Assembly (NCBI RefSeq): GCF_003013395.1
Contig: NZ_PXZM01000039.1
Span: forward strand, 95,858 to 159,857
DNA length: 64,000 bases
Reading direction: 5' to 3'
DNA from: Brevibacillus fortis
GTDB taxonomy: Bacteria; Bacillota; Bacilli; Brevibacillales; Brevibacillaceae
Within the stretch, counting starts at the first letter, position 1. The number at the start of each line of letters is the position of its first letter. The position numbers and the translations under genes were made by a program. The notes beneath the pieces were generated by a model, which saw only the letters and a program-made list of their open reading frames with translations, did not search any database and was not told where the DNA came from. Below are positions 17,717-27,869 of this stretch, piece by piece.

Positions 17717-20700
17717 CTAATCGGTAAAATCGTATTGCAGGTTATGATCTACCCAGACACGGATGCGGTTGCCTGTAACCCAAACACGAAGCGTATACCA
17801 TTTCTCTTTTTCCCAAGCAAACGGGTTCATCGGGGTAGAGTACATAGTTGATCTGCCATTCTCTACTTTAAAAAGCTGCATGGGTCGCGGCATACCGCTT
17901 GCGCTTCCGTCACTGACGACGAACATCCAATAGTTCTGGTCGTTATGATATTTGAACACGATACCAGCGCTGTCTCCATCTGTGGGCTCATCGACTTTGA
18001 AATCGACCTCAAACTGATAGTCTGAATAGGTAAAGTCGTTTCGAATGTAGCCGCTCATGCCACTGGAGCCTTTTGGATGGGTAAAAGTGCCTTGGTCGCG
18101 ATTATGCTCCCATGTGCCAGAACCAAAACGAGTCCAGTTGTCTTGTCCCAGTGCGAGTGCATTCATATCCGTCGTCCATGGATAGTACGCATTGAATGGA
18201 TCGTGAGGATCGTAAGCTTCTGGAACGGAAAAGCCACCTGACCAATGCTCTGGATCGTGTTCAGCTTCGAGTACATCGTTGGAGTAGTCGTAGACCAAAC
18301 TTTGTCCTATTTCTTCTATACGATCTGCCCACGCACTCTTGTAGTCGCGAACGGAAAGTAATGGCTGCTCGATATGACCTTTTCCTCGATCCAATTGGCC
18401 AGCCAAGTATTCCAGGATGACAGCATCTGCGAGTTCTTTTTTACCCATGATTTGGGTGAGAAGCGAGGTAGCACGCTCTTGGTTGTTGGCTACCCAATCC
18501 GCGTTGATAACAGCTTGATCTGGTTGCTTGTAACTGAGGATGGATTCGATCAAATGAGCTGCTGCTTCCGGCTGATAAGCAATTAGTTGCTCATGCAATA
18601 CCGTTTGTTCCAGCGCGAGCTTGGCATACTTTTGCCACTCATCGTCTTGCAGTTCCCCATCACGCGCACTTTTTTCTGCCACATCGAATAAATCGACGAG
18701 GCAACTAGCTCGTTCATGCGGGGAGGTAGCGAAGAGATAGCCGCTGCACAATTCCGTGATTCTACTGCGCAGCAGTGCGGTGACTGGCAATTCGTCAAGA
18801 TCGCTGGCGTGAGCGGATTTACGAGCGGTATGCTCGTCGAATAAAAAGGACGGATCGGGTTCCATGTAACCAAAAGGATGCTCAATTTGCAGCTCGACTG
18901 GACGGAATACATCTTCGCCAACGAGTGCTTCGGCAATAGTTGCAGGAGCTGCCTCCATTTGGCTGGTGATTTCCACCTCTTCCACCGTGGAAGAGAGCAA
19001 TCCTTCCCGTTTTCCTGCAACCCCGTCCTCCTCCAAATGCGAGAGAACTTCATTCGGGCGGATGGACTCCCATGTCTCAAAGGAAAGAATGCCAGCCCTG
19101 TCTTGCAATGTTTTACTGAAAATGACCTCAGATTCGATCAATGCCTGAACCCGCGTCCGCACACCCTCCAAAAATTCCTCATCCACGAAAGCATCGAAAG
19201 TCTTGTTGGTCAGCGCCCATTCCATGAGTGCTTCCAAAATACTCTGACCATCTGTCAGGCGCGAGGCAAAAATCATGTCGTCCATCAGGTGGGAAGGAAA
19301 TTCTTTAGAGGCGAGGATATCCTCTAAAAGATGAGCGGGCAGTAACCGTAAGATGGTCGCGAAGACCATATCTTCAGCCAGGAGACTTGGTCGCATATTT
19401 TCCAAGAGGGCGAAAATGTCATCCTCATCCTGATAAAAAGATGGCTTAGGTGCTTTGCCCCCACTAAGATCGATGGCGCGTTCCTTTTCCCAGAGATGAG
19501 TAGCACGCATGAGCTGGCGATCTGCGCGAACGTCATCCGTCACAATTGAAGCAGGGCGAGAAAGGTGTTTCTTTCCGAGCTGAAAAGGCTGAGGAATCCA
19601 GAGCTGAGTTACTTTTTCGCGCAGAGAATCAGAGAGGGGATTTGGGATAAACAGATGGTGGCTGTTTTGTCGAGAGGCTTGTTCGAGATAAGTCAAGAGT
19701 GAAGCATCTGTTTGAATCGTTCGGGTTCCAGAAAGCTGTGACAGGAGAATAGCGAGTTCCGAAACCACGTCTCGATTACCGATTGTATATTCCGTCATGA
19801 GTGTGCCTGGCGATTGATAGGGACGAGCAGCGTGGAGTCGAGAGCGATTAATAAACAAGTCATTATGGTACGGACGGAAGCCTGTTGGTGAATAGGAATC
19901 TAGAGTGAGAAGACGAGTGAAATCTCGATAGCCCCAGTCGCGATTCTGTAAAATGGAGCCACCTTGGCTCATGGTTCGAAAACCTGTAGAAGTGCGATGG
20001 ATAGCTAAGTCTTGCGTAGCGATCCTGCTTGCACGGTGAAGGAAGTGCAGCAAGGCGTCATACTGACGGGCTTTGAGGTAAGCCCAGTCCATGTCGCGAA
20101 GCACCTTCGTCGGCTTTGTTTTAATCCGGTGGAAGGCTTGCACGAAGTGTCGGGTCATCTCGAAGGTAAAATGACGCTCGCCAATAGAATGGGACCAATC
20201 CGTAAACATGGCATGTCTGTTATTGCGGCTGGAAAGAGGTAGACTGCTATCAATAGATAGGTGGTGAGCGATCGATCTGGTCGCGTATTCTCTTTCCATC
20301 TGCACAAAGAGCAAGGCCCAAAACTTTCGCTCAGCCAAGCTTCTTTCATTGTTTACGAATAAATCTAAGGTAGAAAAACGCTCTCCCGTGAACCATTCGT
20401 TCATCTTTTTTCCGGCGAATCGCTCAGTCCGTGTTGCGCTAGGTTTCTCTTTCCCAACGGTAGCTTCTGTAGAAATAGAACGGCTTGCCGATGCTGGTGG
20501 CAAATCAATATGCAGTTCATCCTTATGCACACGCACAGACATTTGAGCAGGGTTGAGCTTAGCCATTCCTGCTGCTTTGATCCGATCTGATAAATGTACG
20601 CGACGTATGACTTGTAATGGCTGCTTGATAATCCGGTCAGCATCCAAGGGTTCGTCCTGAAGCATACCTTCCTTAAGAGGAGAGCGCTCGGATACCACGA

Positions 20701-20965
20701 TTAGCTCCATAGGATTTGCCATGCTGGTATCATTCCGGATCATATCCTGCAAAGAGTCTTGAAAATCAGCGGAAAATGATTTCCGATTCGCGAGCAAATA
20801 ATCCAGCATGACCATACTGGCACTTTGTCCGTAGGGAATATAGACGAAGGAATACTTACGGGAGGGCGAAGTCGTGAAAGTTACTTTTCCTATATAGTTG
20901 CGAATAGAAGCGGAGTGATCTGCAAGTCTGAATTGATAGGCTGCTAGTGAAGAAATCCCGGTCAA
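17717..20965 (-). CDS. Large tail protein ending in a truncated LamG-like domain
   Basis: About 1082 residues from TTG 20965, which has GGGAGG eight bases upstream; the slightly longer GTG lies inside that ribosome binding site. The N-terminal ~900 residues are not recognised and include repeated acidic helical text (LLAEDMVFATILRLL, HLMDDMIFASRLTDG). The C-terminal ~150 residues are a LamG/concanavalin-like sandwich (NWTRFGSGTWEHN, FEVDFKVDEPTDGDSAGI, WYTLRVWVTGNRIRVWVD) that stops at LQYDFTD before its last strands. Those strands are encoded at the start of the next gene, one reading frame away, suggesting one ancestral gene or a frameshift-linked pair. Confidence 0.65.
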   Translation of the reverse strand: MTGISSLAAYQFRLADHSASIRNYIGKVTFTTSPSRKYSFVYIPYGQSASMVMLDYLLANRKSFSADFQDSLQDMIRNDTSMANPMELIVVSERSPLKEGMLQDEPLDADRIIKQPLQVIRRVHLSDRIKAAGMAKLNPAQMSVRVHKDELHIDLPPASASRSISTEATVGKEKPSATRTERFAGKKMNEWFTGERFSTLDLFVNNERSLAERKFWALLFVQMEREYATRSIAHHLSIDSSLPLSSRNNRHAMFTDWSHSIGERHFTFEMTRHFVQAFHRIKTKPTKVLRDMDWAYLKARQYDALLHFLHRASRIATQDLAIHRTSTGFRTMSQGGSILQNRDWGYRDFTRLLTLDSYSPTGFRPYHNDLFINRSRLHAARPYQSPGTLMTEYTIGNRDVVSELAILLSQLSGTRTIQTDASLLTYLEQASRQNSHHLFIPNPLSDSLREKVTQLWIPQPFQLGKKHLSRPASIVTDDVRADRQLMRATHLWEKERAIDLSGGKAPKPSFYQDEDDIFALLENMRPSLLAEDMVFATILRLLPAHLLEDILASKEFPSHLMDDMIFASRLTDGQSILEALMEWALTNKTFDAFVDEEFLEGVRTRVQALIESEVIFSKTLQDRAGILSFETWESIRPNEVLSHLEEDGVAGKREGLLSSTVEEVEITSQMEAAPATIAEALVGEDVFRPVELQIEHPFGYMEPDPSFLFDEHTARKSAHASDLDELPVTALLRSRITELCSGYLFATSPHERASCLVDLFDVAEKSARDGELQDDEWQKYAKLALEQTVLHEQLIAYQPEAAAHLIESILSYKQPDQAVINADWVANNQERATSLLTQIMGKKELADAVILEYLAGQLDRGKGHIEQPLLSVRDYKSAWADRIEEIGQSLVYDYSNDVLEAEHDPEHWSGGFSVPEAYDPHDPFNAYYPWTTDMNALALGQDNWTRFGSGTWEHNRDQGTFTHPKGSSGMSGYIRNDFTYSDYQFEVDFKVDEPTDGDSAGIVFKYHNDQNYWMFVVSDGSASGMPRPMQLFKVENGRSTMYSTPMNPFAWEKEKWYTLRVWVTGNRIRVWVDHNLQYDFTD

Positions 20966-20979
20966 ATGGTTCACCTCCC

Positions 20980-21025
20980 AAAAAGAAGGGGGAAGACCAG
21001 ATATGTATTCTAGTTTCCCCCTTAT
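20980..21025 (-). terminator. Intrinsic terminator/attenuator within the tail operon
   Basis: On the leftward strand AAGGGGGAA pairs with TTCCCCCTT and is followed closely by CTTTTTGG. It separates the compact structural genes from the giant adhesins and would reduce expression of the latter. Confidence 0.65.
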
Positions 21026-21055
21026 GCTAGCTATACGGTTTTAGAGGGACTTCTT

Positions 21056-22144
21056 TTAGTAGCGAACTTCCTTCAGGAATGCGACCCCCATTTTTACGTT
21101 GGCGGAGTAGTTCATGAAATTCTGCTCGGTATTGTGGTCGAAATAGCGGTAAACTTCCTGTTTGTGTTTCTTGGTCGTGTCGCTTGGATCGACATCAATG
21201 ATCAATTCATCCAAGTGGAGGATATTATTTTTCGATACAGCAATGCATGCATCCAAGCTGCCGCGGTATCCATCGTAGCCATGCACGACATAAATCGGGC
21301 TCAAATGGTAACGGCGTGTCCAAGCAGATGCGTTAAAGCCTTGTGGCTCCAGCAGCAATCCAGTATCGCCTAGAGGACCATCCTTATATGCCTTGCCCGG
21401 CTGTGGAGCTTGGGTAATGAAGGCAGGGTAGTGCTTTTGGAAGCGAATGCCCGATTTTGTCGCCAGCATTTGCAAGGTGTTGTTGCCAAAAGAGGTGTAT
21501 TGACCATAATCGTGTGGGGCGATAGGAGCAGCAGGTTCAGCAGCGATAGCTCCTGCTGTCAGCATGATGTTTCCAACTACATCATCCATGTTGTACTTGA
21601 ATGGCTTAAGTGCGCCTACGTACAAGAAGCTCTTGCGATAATCTTCAAAGTGAACAGCTGGATCGCCAACGGCAACAAGAGAAAGGCGATTATTCATCAC
21701 ATTCATGTACAGGTAGACAGGTTTATCAATCGTACGATCTGTCGGTTTGCCATTCACGACGAATTTCTCGTCAGCCCATTCGAAATTGACTGGATGTCCT
21801 TCTGTTGCGAAGGTTTTAGCTGTCGGGTTGAATCCTTCCAATACTTGTGCCGTCAAGGAGCTATGTTCCTTCGGGTTGGTGAAGCCTGGATTAACGAATT
21901 TGACATAAAACTCTTTGGTCACGTTGTTGATGTTAGAGATGCCCTTCAAGACAAGCTCGGAGGTTTTGCCAGAAGCGGAATCTTTTTTGGTGAGATCGGT
22001 CATGACTGTCCAGGTCGATTTCTCCTGTGTTTCACCAGCAGTTGCATTATGCTGATAGTTGGTAAGTTGCTCAATTTCAGATTTAATCGTATCTAAGAGC
22101 TCTTTAGAAGTGGTGATTTTTTCAATGTATTTAAAATTGGCCAT
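21056..22144 (-). CDS. Tail-element structural protein, paralogue of the next upstream gene
   Basis: 362 residues. No enzymatic motif. The C-terminal ~170 residues are clearly related to the C-terminus of the 22159-23964 protein: HYPAFITQAPQPG versus YYPAFITQLPKYD, HLSPIYVVHGYDGYRGSLD versus HASPIYLVHQFEGYRGYLD, and LHLDELIIDVD versus INKDELVVDTE. The pair therefore arose by duplication. The NNRLSLVAVGDP segment is also shared (NDRVAIVIEGDP). Start ATG follows GGAGGAATTTCAC. Probably a virion/particle structural subunit of a type found in Bacillota phages (inference); function unknown. Confidence 0.6.
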   Translation of the reverse strand: MANFKYIEKITTSKELLDTIKSEIEQLTNYQHNATAGETQEKSTWTVMTDLTKKDSASGKTSELVLKGISNINNVTKEFYVKFVNPGFTNPKEHSSLTAQVLEGFNPTAKTFATEGHPVNFEWADEKFVVNGKPTDRTIDKPVYLYMNVMNNRLSLVAVGDPAVHFEDYRKSFLYVGALKPFKYNMDDVVGNIMLTAGAIAAEPAAPIAPHDYGQYTSFGNNTLQMLATKSGIRFQKHYPAFITQAPQPGKAYKDGPLGDTGLLLEPQGFNASAWTRRYHLSPIYVVHGYDGYRGSLDACIAVSKNNILHLDELIIDVDPSDTTKKHKQEVYRYFDHNTEQNFMNYSANVKMGVAFLKEVRY

Positions 22145-22158
22145 GTGAAATTCCTCCT

Positions 22159-23964
22159 TTAATATACTTCTTTTAAGATGGCGATCGTGCAGTCAGTAGG
22201 GTTTGGGGAGTACTTGAAGAAGTTGACAGGGGTATTGATTCGGAAGAACTTGTAAACCTCTGTCCATGTTCCGGCAGCGGGGTCCTTCGGATCTTTCGGT
22301 TCCTCTGTATCTACGACGAGCTCGTCCTTGTTGATCAGATTATGGTCCTCGATTGCTACGACACTGTCGAGGTAGCCCCGATAGCCTTCGAACTGGTGTA
22401 CCAGATAGATCGGCGACGCATGATATTTCTTCGTCCATTTCGAGCTTTGGAAGCCGTTTGCTTCGAGTACCATTTTGGACAGCTCTGGAGGGAGCGTGCC
22501 CACTCCATCATATTTGGGGAGCTGGGTAATGAAGGCAGGGTAGTACGCTTGGAAGTAAACGGAGCTACGGGTTTGCAGCATGGAGAAGGAGTACATGCCG
22601 TTGGAGGTATAGCGTCCCCAGCCCGAGTAATTAGGATTGGTGTCCTGTTTGATGTCGGCAGGAAGGAAGCCTGATTTTTCCTTTGTCAAATCACCCATGC
22701 CGACAGTAATTCCAAAATTGCCTTTATGGTCATAGTCAGCAAAAGGAATGGTTTTCCCGATATAAGCAAAGCTGCTGTAGTAGGCATCCATATCAGGCGA
22801 AGGGTCGCCCTCAATCACGATTGCTACGCGGTCATTGCTGATAGAAAGGTTGTATTCTACCCAATAGTCGGGGCGACGCTTCTTGTTCGGTACCCAGGAA
22901 ACGACGGAGTCCGCACCATAGAAAAAGTGGGAGGAAGGGCTTTTGATTTCGACCTTGTTATCATAATCAAGTACCCAAGCTTCGTGGGGTGGGGTGTATT
23001 TATCGGTTTCATCGGGATTGTTCCATTTGTTGTATTGCAGCTCCGCTTGTTTTTGGTCGAGGATGACCGGGGCTTTGCCGGGGATGACGGTGCTTTTATC
23101 GCAGGCTAGCAGGTAGGTATCTGCAGATTTTCCTACGGGATTTTTACCAGTGAAGCCTTTGCCGTAGGACAGATCCAAGTAGTTGTACTGATTGATAGGG
23201 TGTTTCAACATGACGAAGTAGTCGTTAGGCGTTTGGCCTGAAGGTACGTCAGGAACAGCTTTTAGGACGACAGTTCGGTCGTAGTGATGGACGGGATTTG
23301 CAACGTATTTGACCATTCCGAATTTGTAAGGAGTAGGACGGACATAGGTCCATTCCCAAGAATAGTAATATACCGACCATTGTCCTTTTGACAGAAGATC
23401 GTTCCAGTCAGAGGGCATTTGTGTGATGAGCTTGTACTCGTCCCACTCTGTTCCAGGAGTAAAGGTTACCCCATCCAGTTCATACTTACCTTGTTGTAAA
23501 ACATAGCATTTCTTACCGACAACGTTGGCAGGGTCGGTATCATCGACATTAACCACCAGTAGACCAGGAACAGAAAGGGTAATATCGTTGCTTTCATCAT
23601 CTTTATAGACAAACTCTTTTACCTGAATTTTTTTACTAGACTTTACATTTTCTGCATTGATTGTTTCAAAGATATAGCCATTTGCATCAACAAGCAAAGT
23701 CCCTCCATTACCTCGCAAATCTCTCAAATCAGGCAACACATAAACCTGATAAGTCTTCCCATCCGTATGCTTGTACGTCCCTTGCGTATTCGCAACAGTC
23801 GTCTTCGTATACGAAACCCACTTATCTTCATTGACCTCAAACACCTTTTCCCAGCGGTTCGTGGTATCCGGGATTTTGGCGTTGACGATTTCATCAGCCA
23901 GCTTGTTGATGAGCAAATCGGCTGTGACCTCGCCCTCGATCCAAGCTACTTGTTTACTAGGCAT
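22159..23964 (-). CDS. Tail-element structural protein with duplicated domain
   Basis: 601 residues. N-terminal half (to ~residue 240) is beta-rich and begins with a module recalling the start of the downstream paralogue (WIEGEVTADLLINKLADEI versus YIEKITTSKELLDTI). The C-terminal half shares text with the 21056-22144 protein, including PAFITQ, SPIYLVH and DELVVD. Start ATG follows GGAGGCGTATGG; the stop is 14 bases before the next gene. The pair lies between tail hub genes and the giant adhesins, so a baseplate or fibre-connector role is plausible but unproven. Confidence 0.6.
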   Translation of the reverse strand: MPSKQVAWIEGEVTADLLINKLADEIVNAKIPDTTNRWEKVFEVNEDKWVSYTKTTVANTQGTYKHTDGKTYQVYVLPDLRDLRGNGGTLLVDANGYIFETINAENVKSSKKIQVKEFVYKDDESNDITLSVPGLLVVNVDDTDPANVVGKKCYVLQQGKYELDGVTFTPGTEWDEYKLITQMPSDWNDLLSKGQWSVYYYSWEWTYVRPTPYKFGMVKYVANPVHHYDRTVVLKAVPDVPSGQTPNDYFVMLKHPINQYNYLDLSYGKGFTGKNPVGKSADTYLLACDKSTVIPGKAPVILDQKQAELQYNKWNNPDETDKYTPPHEAWVLDYDNKVEIKSPSSHFFYGADSVVSWVPNKKRRPDYWVEYNLSISNDRVAIVIEGDPSPDMDAYYSSFAYIGKTIPFADYDHKGNFGITVGMGDLTKEKSGFLPADIKQDTNPNYSGWGRYTSNGMYSFSMLQTRSSVYFQAYYPAFITQLPKYDGVGTLPPELSKMVLEANGFQSSKWTKKYHASPIYLVHQFEGYRGYLDSVVAIEDHNLINKDELVVDTEEPKDPKDPAAGTWTEVYKFFRINTPVNFFKYSPNPTDCTIAILKEVY

Positions 23965-23977
23965 CCATACGCCTCCT

Positions 23978-24397
23978 TTACAGTTTCTTGCGTAAAAATT
24001 TCACATTGTACCAAACTTTCTTTTCCGTACCTGAAATGTTGTGGAAGTCAAAGCGGACCTGCGCATTTGGCTTCAACGGATAGACGATCCCAAAGCTGTT
24101 TCCCATCGAGACGGACTCCGGGAGCTCTTTGGTATAAATCGTTTCACAGACCTTCACGCCGTCCAGACTCAGCTCCCAGTAATCGCCGACGCAGTAATTA
24201 TTGGTAGCAAACGCCACGGATAAAAATTCTGTCGGATAGGGAAGGGCATAGGTATCGGAAAAGACTTGCTTGGAGGCGGTCACATCAAGCATGCGTCCGC
24301 GAATGAAGGGCTCAGTAAATTTGGAAAAGTGCGGGTAGGGGAGCTCTCGTACCTTGTCGATTACGCCCCCGCCCGAATAAACAACGGAGAAGCCCAC
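23978..24397 (-). CDS. Small tail/baseplate-associated protein
   Basis: 139 residues, beta-rich, no signal peptide or catalytic motif (notable text: YWELSLDGVKVCETIYTKE, YPLKPNAQVRFDFHN). Start is GTG 24397, nine bases after GAGG. It follows the hub gene set with only 6 bases to its upstream neighbour. The composition fits a small jelly-roll structural subunit. Not recognised beyond that. Confidence 0.55.
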   Translation of the reverse strand: MGFSVVYSGGGVIDKVRELPYPHFSKFTEPFIRGRMLDVTASKQVFSDTYALPYPTEFLSVAFATNNYCVGDYWELSLDGVKVCETIYTKELPESVSMGNSFGIVYPLKPNAQVRFDFHNISGTEKKVWYNVKFLRKKL

Positions 24398-24403
24398 TTG
24401 TAC

Positions 24404-24823
24404 TCACCTCTCTTTCTCTATACGAAGGACATCGGTGCCAGTTAAGAGGCCCCTCGTATCATAGAGTAGACGGATCAGGTAAGATCCTACCGTTTTTCCG
24501 TCAGGTGCATATCCCGCAGTGGTAACTGAGGTCAAGCGCCAAAGAGAATAGTACTCCCAGTCTGGATGGAGCTGATCGACTTCAAGGGGGAAGGTGGTAG
24601 TATCTGTAGAGCCAAACGTGAGGGAAATGTCCAGCATGTAGCCAGACTCGTAGAATAGCTTGGCACCCGTGACCTTTTCGGGATCGAGGGGATGCTCCCG
24701 GATCAATCGAACAGAGGGCTCCTCTGCGAACGGGTCTGCCGTGACTGTCGTGGTACGGTGCACTTCATCACGGATCAGATCGAGGATGGGGTAAATCAAA
24801 TAATCATTGGCAATCCCGGCCAT
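24404..24823 (-). CDS. Small tail structural protein coupled to the hub gene
   Basis: 139 residues starting at ATG 24823, which overlaps the stop codon of the hub gene as TAATG; GAGGGGG lies upstream, so translation is coupled. Begins MAGIANDYLIYPILDLIRDE and is followed by a beta-rich portion (YESGYMLDISLTFGS). Length, position after the hub and style fit a minor baseplate/tail-tip protein. No family recognised. Confidence 0.6.
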   Translation of the reverse strand: MAGIANDYLIYPILDLIRDEVHRTTTVTADPFAEEPSVRLIREHPLDPEKVTGAKLFYESGYMLDISLTFGSTDTTTFPLEVDQLHPDWEYYSLWRLTSVTTAGYAPDGKTVGSYLIRLLYDTRGLLTGTDVLRIEKER

Positions 24824-27800
24824 TACACCATCGCCCCCTCGTTGTTGCTCCAAAATAAATCGAGGATTTGCATATAGCCGTTCTGCGCGTCAAACATCGT
24901 GCGAATTCCTTTGATGGTATACGCTTCGCGGGTGGTTGTATTGGAGTCGATAATGTAAATGCGATCGAGAACATCCAAGGCAGGGTTGCCGGGGATGGAA
25001 ATTTGCAGCGTACGGCACAAGCGTTTTATATCAAAAAAGGATCGCCGCGCGGCCAGTCGCTTCAATTCGTCTGTCTTTGCAGAAGGAACGTGCCTCACGC
25101 CTGTACGGACCTCGCCTTTTAGCTCCATCAAAATCTCCGTGTCTACGAAATGACCAGCCTTATTTTCTTCATCCAAAATGACAAGATGGCTTCTGCCACG
25201 GGAAAAATCGATCGTCTTATGAATCGTGATCAAATTGTCGTGCTCCGTAAAAGTAGCAACAATCGGCCGATTCATATCAATCTCTTCCAAGCGATACGTA
25301 CCATAACGGTCACAATAGGAACGGAAATCTGTATCTTTCATGATTTCCGCGATGGCTTCTCCGACTTTGTATTGATACGATTTGAATTTGCGTCCGGGTG
25401 GCTCAATAAAAGGATTTTTCCAACCTTTTGGGGTCAAAATGGATTCGGCATCGACTTCCACGAATTCTCCTTCTTTATCAGGCACAGCCTTGAAAACCTT
25501 GCCTGTCGCCTGCGTCACGTGGCTGTAGCTTGTTTCTTGTACAATGGCATAGGGGTAGTAAATGTCTTGCGGATTGCTGCGCCAGCCATACATTCCTGCA
25601 TGGGCGATCAAGTCTTGTACGATGGCGGATTTGAGGTAGGCGGCTTTGGCAGTTGGTTCGGTTGGGACAGGTGCGTTACCCTCCCACTCAGGGATCGAAT
25701 CAAACTCCGTGCTGGAACGGAACTTTTGATAGATTTGCCACACGCTGTTATACCAATTCGTATCGCTCGCCCATTGGAAAGCCCCCTTGTCTCCTCCTTG
25801 CCAAAAATATTTGACGTCGTCGACTGATTGGAAGCGCCAGCCTTTGCTCGCCATGGCCTCCCGATAGCGAACGGCACCACGATAGAGCTGCCGTTCAATC
25901 CCTTGGTATTGCGGGTCGCATTTTTCACCGGTATAGCATCCATACCCGAGAATGAAGTCCCCTGGAGGAAGACCTTTCCCCAGCGTCCCCATTTTTGTCT
26001 CATGCTCGGCAATGGCAAGCAAAAATTTATAATCGAGCTCGGGACCTTGCTGCTTGGACTGCTTTTTGGCCATCGAGATGATTTTGTCCCGGCGAGACAT
26101 CGAGGAAAAAACGTTGGTATCATGTGCGGCAGAATGTCCGACGTCTGGGGGATACTGCTTGTCTTCGGTAATGACCTTGTTCAAAATCTTCTTGTACATA
26201 TCACGGCAGTAAAGGGTCATGGTCGATTCCTCGCCATTCATATCGAGCTTGTCGATCAGCCCAGTAAATACGCGCATCAAATTCAGACCATAGCCCATGT
26301 AAATCCGGACAGGAGTATTTTCAGAGAGAACACCAACATGAAATCCATTCACAAAATAAGACCAAGGGGTTTCCTTGTAGGTTTCGGGAAAGTAAAACGG
26401 ATTATAGTCCGGGCTGTAGTAGCCGCCCGGGTTTGAAATCGTGATCCGTGCCTCGCATGAATCCATTTCAAACTGGTCGTCCATTTCGATGTGGTTAATA
26501 TTGTCGAGGGTAAGAGTGTCCATATAGACGAACTTTCCGACCTGGAGCGATACTTTTCGCGGCTGACCAGGCATGAAGGTGCTCGTAATTTCCCGTTCCT
26601 CAAAAAACTCCTGCTGCACAGTGGGATCGACTTTTTCTTTGTTCCCGTACAGATCGGGGCGCCCTTGCAATTCCTTAATCTGAATGTACTGGAGGGAAAA
26701 ACAATTGACTTGCTTTCCATTCCAAAACAGCTCGATACGGATTTCCATTTCGCCATTGGGAAAGGGGATATCACGAATCTCTACGTTTTCAGTCCCGGTG
26801 AATTTGTTGACCTTGATTTGCATTTTTCCATTGAAAAAAACGCGCAGCTCGCCAGCACCTTCACCGAAGTTGGTGGAGAAACCCATGCTAAAAATTCCGG
26901 GGTGAACGGAGGTCAGCTTGAGATTCATGCCTGTTGTAACGGTCGGGGAAGGGAAGACGGTCTTGTACCCTTTGGGATCAAAGGTAAAGGTGAGGTTGCT
27001 ATGCTCCGTCGAGCTTCTCTCGATCATGGATAGCTTTTTGGTCAGCTCGTCTACTTTGTAGACAGATTTTGTGTGCCACGTATTATTGGTAAACCGTTCG
27101 TCAAAAAGAGTTGCTCCTGGTGTTCCAACATAGGTGGCATCGGTAGTGACTCCTGCGCCGTTATTGGAAGAGGCAGCGAACAGATGCTTCGAGCCATTCA
27201 TATAAGGAAACGGATCGATGACGGCTTGTCCGTTCCAGACCTCAAAGTGCAGATGAGCTCCTCTTCCTTTGGAGCGGGGGGAATTGGGATCGTCATAGGT
27301 GCCCATTGTCTTAACCCCGGCAGAGCGGACATCGCCTGTATTGCCACTTTTTCCGATTGTGGTGCCCTGCGTGACATAATCCCCTGTTTTGACGTGGATT
27401 TCGCTCATATGGGCGTAGCGTGTCCAGATGCCATCCGCATGTTGAATTTCTACGCGATAGCCGTAGCTCGTATATTTTTCAGACACGCTCACTTTTTTTA
27501 CCTTGCCAGCCCATGTAGCTTTGATAGGTGTATCGACCGGACAAGCGATATCAATCCCTTGGTGGTTACGATTGTCGCCCATATAGGCGGTAATATCTCG
27601 GATGCTTTTGCCCTCAACGGGAAAGACAAAAGGAATCTTAGAGAGATCAGTTCCTCCCTCTCCTGAACCATCCTGAATGATGGTGCGGGTCAATGTTTTC
27701 TCTTCCCGCGGATCACTCATAATGAAATCGAGCTCTTCGGTACGGCCCGGCACGAAGATGAGTCGATCTATCTCGACGCGACACGCGGGCTTCGATAATT

Positions 27801-27858
27801 CTCCCAGTTTGAGTCTTGCGGAGAGAATTCTGCGCAGTTCATTGGACATCGTTTGCAT
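24823..27858 (-). CDS. Tail hub/tip protein with M23 peptidase and lysozyme-like insert
   Basis: 1011 residues. N-terminal ~60 residues and residues ~430-560 plus ~790-1000 resemble phage tail-hub domains (MRVFTGLIDKLDMNGEEST; GVRHVPSAKTDELKRLAARR). Inserted are a LytM/M23 zinc endopeptidase at ~75-225 with NHQGID (H99, D103), H150 and HLHFE (H202, H204), and a lysozyme/glucosaminidase-like region at ~590-740 (LLAIAEHETKMG with a candidate catalytic Glu, then KGAFQWASDTNWYNSVW). The hub would open the peptidoglycan of the target cell by cutting both peptide and glycan parts. Start ATG has GGAGGTG at proper spacing. Position between the SLH proteins and small tail genes agrees with a hub. Confidence 0.82.
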   Translation of the reverse strand: MQTMSNELRRILSARLKLGELSKPACRVEIDRLIFVPGRTEELDFIMSDPREEKTLTRTIIQDGSGEGGTDLSKIPFVFPVEGKSIRDITAYMGDNRNHQGIDIACPVDTPIKATWAGKVKKVSVSEKYTSYGYRVEIQHADGIWTRYAHMSEIHVKTGDYVTQGTTIGKSGNTGDVRSAGVKTMGTYDDPNSPRSKGRGAHLHFEVWNGQAVIDPFPYMNGSKHLFAASSNNGAGVTTDATYVGTPGATLFDERFTNNTWHTKSVYKVDELTKKLSMIERSSTEHSNLTFTFDPKGYKTVFPSPTVTTGMNLKLTSVHPGIFSMGFSTNFGEGAGELRVFFNGKMQIKVNKFTGTENVEIRDIPFPNGEMEIRIELFWNGKQVNCFSLQYIQIKELQGRPDLYGNKEKVDPTVQQEFFEEREITSTFMPGQPRKVSLQVGKFVYMDTLTLDNINHIEMDDQFEMDSCEARITISNPGGYYSPDYNPFYFPETYKETPWSYFVNGFHVGVLSENTPVRIYMGYGLNLMRVFTGLIDKLDMNGEESTMTLYCRDMYKKILNKVITEDKQYPPDVGHSAAHDTNVFSSMSRRDKIISMAKKQSKQQGPELDYKFLLAIAEHETKMGTLGKGLPPGDFILGYGCYTGEKCDPQYQGIERQLYRGAVRYREAMASKGWRFQSVDDVKYFWQGGDKGAFQWASDTNWYNSVWQIYQKFRSSTEFDSIPEWEGNAPVPTEPTAKAAYLKSAIVQDLIAHAGMYGWRSNPQDIYYPYAIVQETSYSHVTQATGKVFKAVPDKEGEFVEVDAESILTPKGWKNPFIEPPGRKFKSYQYKVGEAIAEIMKDTDFRSYCDRYGTYRLEEIDMNRPIVATFTEHDNLITIHKTIDFSRGRSHLVILDEENKAGHFVDTEILMELKGEVRTGVRHVPSAKTDELKRLAARRSFFDIKRLCRTLQISIPGNPALDVLDRIYIIDSNTTTREAYTIKGIRTMFDAQNGYMQILDLFWSNNEGAMV

Positions 27859-27869
27859 GAAAACACCTC

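Noticed and set aside
21410..22096. 228-codon rightward frame opposite a tail structural gene
   Set aside because: The leftward protein has a paralogue next door and a good start; this one has neither.
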